From Spongilla lacustris (Eukaryota > Porifera > Demospongiae > Spongillida > Spongillidae), in assembly GCA_949361645.1 (NCBI GenBank), contig OX442423.1, forward strand, positions 795,183 through 859,182: a DNA stretch of 64,000 nt, written 5' to 3'. The translations under genes and the position numbers were made by a program. The notes below the pieces were generated by a model. The model worked only from the letters and a program-made list of their open reading frames with translations. It made no database searches and was not told the origin of the DNA. Below are positions 59,027 through 64,000 of the stretch, in pieces. Position 1 is the stretch's first letter; each line of letters begins with the position of its first letter.

Positions 59027-59314
59027 AACATATTTTTGTGTGCTGTGATTTGAAATAAGTGGGACAGGGAATGAACTGCAATCTTAAAAGTTTCCAAAAT
59101 AAAATAAAATTTGACACTGCTTTTGCTTGAGGTGTATCACAAAGGGCAATTCTGCTGGGTGATGTCCCAAATTTTCTGAAAAGGAGAAAAAGGACACCGC
59201 ACACACTTGAGCAGCTGTAAAGATGGCAGCCTTCTTTTTTTAAAAACGGGACCAAATTTTAAAAGGAGAGGGGCAGTGGCCCTTTGCGGTAAAAAAAAAA
59301 CTATTCACAACCTA

Positions 59315-60780
59315 TATACATGACTACATGACTAGTGAATGAGAAGTGCCAATCGAGCAAATCATAAAGATATTCATTCACACAGGGAGAAACCGACCTT
59401 TAGAATAGCAATGAAAATGTTACGACCTTCTCCGATCCGCCCCAGTTTTGGATGTTAGATAATCTTTGTGTGAAGCAACATAAATGAGATGGACGTTCCC
59501 ACTTCTATTATGCTACCAAGCAGCGTTATGGGTCCTCTCTTTAAAATGCTACACAACTTGTATTACATTGGCTGGGATATTATATCCCGTCCGTAAAGCC
59601 TCCGATTGGCAAAGCCACTTTTCCGCGAAGTTTCCGATACAACTAGAAGTTGGCCGTGTGTGGTTGTTGAGCGCCCGGGGACATGATGCACAAATGCCCC
59701 CCTGGCCCAAAAAGGGGGGTCCTCCTCGCGTTTAGCCGTGCACTGAAGAACAAGTACAGGAGGCGGGTCCCCTTACGTCGAGATTGAATAGTGCATGTCC
59801 GTGATTAGAAACGAATTTATAAGTCAAGACTCAAGAGGCGACGTCTCCTGATTTAGGTGTGTTCTTCAAACGTACATACACAATGACATAATCATTCCAA
59901 GTTTGGTAAAACTTAGACCCGGCTGCGCTGCACAATGCGTGCACGTGCAGCAATTAAGCACGAAATTGTGACGTCATACTGCTATTTGAAATAAAGGGAG
60001 GAGTCTGTCTTTACCATAGTAAACATCTGCATTGGCTCAGCGAATACTCTAGACGATCGTTGGATAAAAGTAAGTTTCTTTTCTTGTACATATAGGCATA
60101 AGGCCTAGGACCAGTACTACCGTTGTGTATATAGCTTACTTAGCACTGGAGGAGGAGGGAGGGGCGGTTGATTGATGGGTGAATGTAGATTTAGAGCTAT
60201 AGGAGAGAAAGACGGAGTGGTGGAGATAGGCAGGTTGGGAATGAGAAGAGAAGAGGGGGAGGGCGGGGATTCGTCGCTCGACGGAGAGACAGCTGACAGC
60301 TGGTGTTTGTGATTTTATACTTGGCGCTAACGAGTTCTCATTCAGGGAATGCTTCTGTTTACATGCTATCAGAAAATCACTCAATGAAGTACTTTATTGT
60401 ATTATCCGCCGCAGCTTGTGATATATTTAGGGTAGGCCTACTCAGAGCCATGGTTACTATTTTACCGCTTATACATGCACGGCGAAATACAAAATATCCT
60501 ACGGTAGAATTCTCAGTTAAATGTAGTACATATAGATAATCACTACCTGGAGATTTACAATGTAGGAGCAGTAGAGATAGGTCAGGATTAAAGTTGCATG
60601 AAAGTCTAGTTATTAATAACAGTAAAAAAATTAATTAGTTTAAGAAAACAGAGGGGAAGGGAAAACTGTGACATAGATGCATATAAGAGTCCTTCCTTTT
60701 GTCTTAAATTTATATCCATACTGTTTCTCCCCTCTATCTCTTCATCTTCTCCCTCCTCCCTCGATCTGTCCTTCCATCAC
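59315..60780. other. Spacer, no confident gene
   Basis: A possible non-coding first exon ends at GGATAAAA/GTAAGTTTC near 60069, but no partner exon could be assigned with confidence. Other ORFs are short. Confidence 0.35.
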
Positions 60781-60782
60781 TG

Positions 60783-60944
60783 TAGACATGTACACACATG
60801 CACACACATACATATACATAACATATATATATATATATATACATGCATACACACACACATACATACATTATTATCATACCTACCTACATGCATACATGCA
60901 TATGCATGTATGCACACACACACACACATACACACACACATACA

Positions 60945-61018
<74 letters not shown>
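60783..61018. repeat. (CA)n/(CATA)n microsatellite
   Basis: Mixed CACA and CATA blocks, becoming an almost pure (CA)n from about 60954 to 61018. All overlapping ORFs are artefacts. Confidence 0.9.
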
Positions 61019-61022
<4 letters not shown>

Positions 61023-61528
61023 AATCGGACCCACCTGGAAGCGTAATGTAGAATACTTGCACCTGAGTGTTGAGAGTTCTCTATTGCACACACACACGCA
61101 CAAATGTGAATCCAAAATTAATAATTAACATTGAACACATTTCAACAGATCAAATGAAAATCCTACCTGGTGTGGTAAATGTATATGTATGATTTTATTA
61201 AACACTAATACATTTCAGGTGACATTACATGTAAATATAAGGTGATTTGGCAGCAGTTATTACCAGCTTATGGAGGGATTTAAAAAAAAATAGAACCACT
61301 GTTTTAAAATAGCTTTGACATATTACACTCACAACTAAGGTTAATAGTCTGAAGTGCTGTGGTGGAATTGAAGGCTACATGTACTAAGGTAGAGCTGTTT
61401 GCCTTTTCATTTGTTAAGGCTAACTATCTTGGTATCTTCCACCCTCTTCTTCCCCCTCCATCCTCCTCCACCCCACCCCCTCCCTCCACTTCAAATCATT
61501 TGATAATTTTGTTTTTGCCAATCCATAG

Positions 61529-61725
61529 ATATGTGGTCAAACATTACACTGAGGTCTTATGTCTGCTGTTTCATAACCACCTTGGTAAGTTACATGTAAG
61601 CACGCATATCTATCTCATTGACCTCTGATGTCCTCTTCAGGATCAGCTATCTTCACCATCAATCCCACCAATGTGACCACATGTCTGGGATCACCTGCTG
61701 TGTTCACATGTGTGATCAATGAGAC
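61529..61725 (+). pseudogene. Ig-like domain exon fragments joined to the SGPP duplicate
   Basis: Two exon-like pieces, 61529-61584 and 61641 onward, are separated by a 56-bp GT-AG intron and join in phase: VVKHYTEVLCLLFHNHLG, then SAIFTINPTNVTTCLGSPAV and FTCVINET. The second piece has the look of the first half of an Ig domain (Cys-x-Gly-Ser-x-Ala-x-Phe-x-Cys), preceded by a possible signal peptide. It runs directly into the SGPP duplication at about 61723 and stops a few codons later, so the gene is broken here. Confidence 0.4.
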
Positions 61726-62974
61726 TGGTTGGTGTCGAAGGCGATAAAGGTGAGGAGAAGGCTGAAGTCTCCTTCAAACTCCACCACCCCAGGATCGTCA
61801 CCAGAACCTCCCGACATCGAGTGCGAATGCATCTCATTCATCAACGTGTATTTCAGAATCGCCAAAGAGTTTGGCTACAAAGTTCTACATAACGTTTTTC
61901 CCGATATTGTTCTGGAACGTGGACAGCTACGTGGCCCGTCACGCGGTGTTCATGTGGTGTGCGTCCATGTACATCGGGCAGGCCACCAAGGCTCTGGTGC
62001 GATGGAAGAGGCTCGCATGCCCTCCCACCATTTGCCTGGAGCAGAACAGCAACTTGGAGACCGAGTACAGATTTCCATCGATGCACGCTATCGTTTCGAC
62101 CACAGTTCCGTTCTACTGTCTGTACATGTGCTACGAGCGATACAATGTAAGTTAGTGTGCGGAACGTTAGCTACAGGGAGGCATGCAACATCACCACACA
62201 TTGTGGCTTATCCCTCCCCCCTCAGTTCTCTCTTGTCATTGGGTTAATGATCGCCGTCACGTGGTGGATGTCTGTATGTCTCAGCAGGCTGTACCTCGGA
62301 GTCCACACAGTCATGGTATGACCAGGGTAAACACATGCACTGAATAGAGTGCAGCATTCATCTATTTAGGTGGTTTGTATAAATACATTTGTGTTCATTC
62401 ATTTTTTTCTTCCTTTTTTGGTTGTTAGGACATCATTGGAGGGATGGCCATATCATTGTTAGTGCTGGCCCTCGGGATACCATTCATCACCATGATCGAT
62501 GACTTCATATACCACTCCCCCTTGGCTGCTCCAGCCGGCCTCCTATTGGTGGTCCTGCTCCTCTATGTGTACCCAGTGGACCCCCTCAATTGGTCCATGG
62601 ATAGAGGGGATACTGCTGCAATTCTGGGCAGTGTGTACGGTGTGTACCTGGCCTCCATTGTTCAGGGACAGTCCCCAGACAATCTGCCCTTCCAGGTGGT
62701 GGTGCCCAGCCTGGCCGTGGTTGGCATGGGAACCGTCAGGTTTGTGATTGGCATCCTCCTCCTCCTCCCAACACGATTCGTCATGAAGCTGCTCTGCTTC
62801 AGACTTCTTCCTGCCATCATGCCTACCCATGGTGTGGACGATGTGGTCAGGAGGCCATTGGTAGAGCTCCCTTACAAGATAATAACTTATGGAGCCATAG
62901 GGTTTAATGCCATATACTTAGTACCTGTTTTTTTCGACATCTGCAATATCAGTAGATTCAATCTGTTGGTATAG
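61723..62974 (+). pseudogene. 5'-truncated, frameshifted SGPP duplicate
   Basis: Matches 57728-58990, intron by intron, but lacks the first 55 codons. A 2-nt deletion near 61882 shifts the frame between GYK and FYITFF. The catalytic motifs are altered: KRP is KRL and PSTHA is PSMHA; SRLYLGVHTVM is intact in exon 2. A 9-nt in-frame deletion removes the codons for DHG near 62685. Exon 3 (62430-62974) remains fully open. Loss of start, frame and two catalytic positions argues for a pseudogene. Confidence 0.85.
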
Positions 62975-63288
62975 TGTGTGTATTCCCTGCAATTTTTAAA
63001 TAAACACATATTTTTGTGTGCTGTGATTTGAAATAAGTGGGACAGGGAATGAACTGCAATCTTAGACGTTTCAAAAAAAAAAAAAAAAAATTTGACACTG
63101 CTTTTGCTTGAGGTGTATCACAAAGGGCAATTCTGCTGGGTGATGTCCGAAATTTTCTGAAAAGGAGAAAAAGGACACTGCACACAATTAAGCAGCTGTA
63201 AAGATGGCAACCTTAAAAAACTACGTGACCAATTTTTAAAGGGGAGGGGCAGTGGTCCTTTGCGGTAAAAACACTATTCACAACCTAT
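61723..63288. repeat. Segmental duplicate of 57728-59314
   Basis: Near-identical over exons, introns and about 320 bp of 3' flank, ending at ATTCACAACCTAT in both copies. Introns are as conserved as exons, which indicates recent DNA-level duplication rather than retroposition. Confidence 0.9.
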
Positions 63289-63718
63289 CAGGACCTACGT
63301 TAGAGGATTTGAAGTGTAATGAATACGATTAGCAAAATACCCGATTCCACTATTGTCGATGTGCCGTAGAATCAGTTGGACTTTAGCGAGGGTATTTGGA
63401 TACAGCCGTCCAGTACCTACAACTTAGTAAAACTGCCGATGCTTAGAAAGGTCAGACAACTGAGATAACGCTCTCTCGTTCCCACACTAGAACCTTAAAA
63501 AGTTGAATAATTATCCTTACGGATCTGATAAGATAAGATTCGCTCGGATAAGAGGTTTATTGCGCTGTATCTTTCTCGCGATTGAGGCGTAATGTTAGTG
63601 GTTATGAAAAGGACCTGTAGAATACAAGATAAAAACTTACTGCCGAATTTGTTTTGTACTTTTACTTTCCTATTTAGACTTATACTGAACACAATTCCGA
63701 TCTTTAGCAAACTTAGTT
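63289..63718. other. Spacer, no gene seen
   Basis: AT-rich sequence with short unsupported ORFs. Confidence 0.4.
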
Positions 63719-64000
63719 ATGTTAACACATAGCCCACAACAGATTTTATCAGCTTCTGACTCGGCTTCTGATGCCTTATATGGAGGTCATGGCCAGGAGC
63801 CACTGAAGCGCTATTCCAAAGCTAAAGCTACTAAGAAGGTGCCCTGGTCCTATAGCTGCACCGGAAACACGTGTACATGTAGTAATAGAAGACATTTTTT
63901 GACTGTGTAGACGAGTCGCAAGATGAATGTGAGGAGCGTGACAGTATTCAAGAAGCGCATGAAACAAAGAAGGCTTGCGACAGGAAGCGCTACAAAGCCG
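63719..64000 (+). CDS. Possible 5' end of an unknown gene, cut by the window
   Basis: ATG at 63719 opens 40 codons (MLTHSPQQILSASDSASDAL, then YGGHGQEPLKRYSKAKATKK) ending at a donor AAG/GTGCCC (63838). An acceptor TGTGTAG at 63910 is followed by an open stretch to the window edge. It is highly charged in one frame (DESQDECEERDSIQEAHETK), and phase 0 is also open. No domain is recognised, and the exon model is tentative. Confidence 0.3.

Overview
This is eukaryotic, almost certainly metazoan, nuclear DNA. Genes are split by GT-AG introns as short as about 50 bp, there is a nuclear-type tRNA, and the space between genes is full of foldback transposons, minisatellites and decayed non-LTR retroelements. 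The combination of duplicated class C (GABA-B type) receptors, a cAMP-receptor-like 7TM gene and a tandem beta-trefoil lectin suggests an early-branching animal, most likely a sponge. That placement is inference; the sequence alone does not fix the species.

Layout. 1-7.5 kb: minisatellites, a higher-order repeat and a large palindrome, with no convincing gene. 7.5-12.2 kb: small palindromic transposons around a single-exon 7TM receptor (+, 9652-10653). 12.4-25.8 kb: a 17-exon GABA-B-type receptor (gene A, +) whose first intron holds retroelement debris, two foldbacks and a TA-flanked DNA transposon. 27.0-27.8 kb: a second single-exon 7TM protein (-). 29.1 kb: tRNA-Asn(GTT), followed 47 bp downstream by the poly(A) end of a retroelement fragment. 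30.8-40.0 kb: a second GABA-B-type receptor (gene B, -), convergent with gene A. Most of its exons have exactly the lengths found in gene A, but a 26-bp tandem duplication in the TM5-TM7 exon breaks its frame. Its introns carry three large minisatellites, one about 2.1 kb long.

42.7-44.6 kb: a two-exon double beta-trefoil (R-type) lectin (+). 44.8-46 kb and 49.4-52 kb: decayed reverse transcriptase copies. 46.4-48.6 kb: a five-exon small membrane protein (-), reconstructed from splice sites. 51.9-57.1 kb: a tandem duplication carrying two peroxiredoxin-6 genes (-), one internally deleted, separated by a hAT-like element with a perfect 8-bp target duplication. 57.6-59.0 kb: a three-exon sphingosine-1-phosphate phosphatase (+). 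61.7-63.3 kb: a 5'-truncated, frameshifted copy of it, joined to an Ig-like exon fragment. 63.7-64.0 kb: possibly the start of another gene running off the window.

Functionally the left half is a receptor cluster (two class C receptors and two other 7TM proteins). The right half holds metabolic and cell-surface genes (lectin, peroxiredoxin, lipid phosphatase) reshaped by segmental duplication. All multi-exon models were built by eye from splice consensus, phase continuity and paralog comparison.
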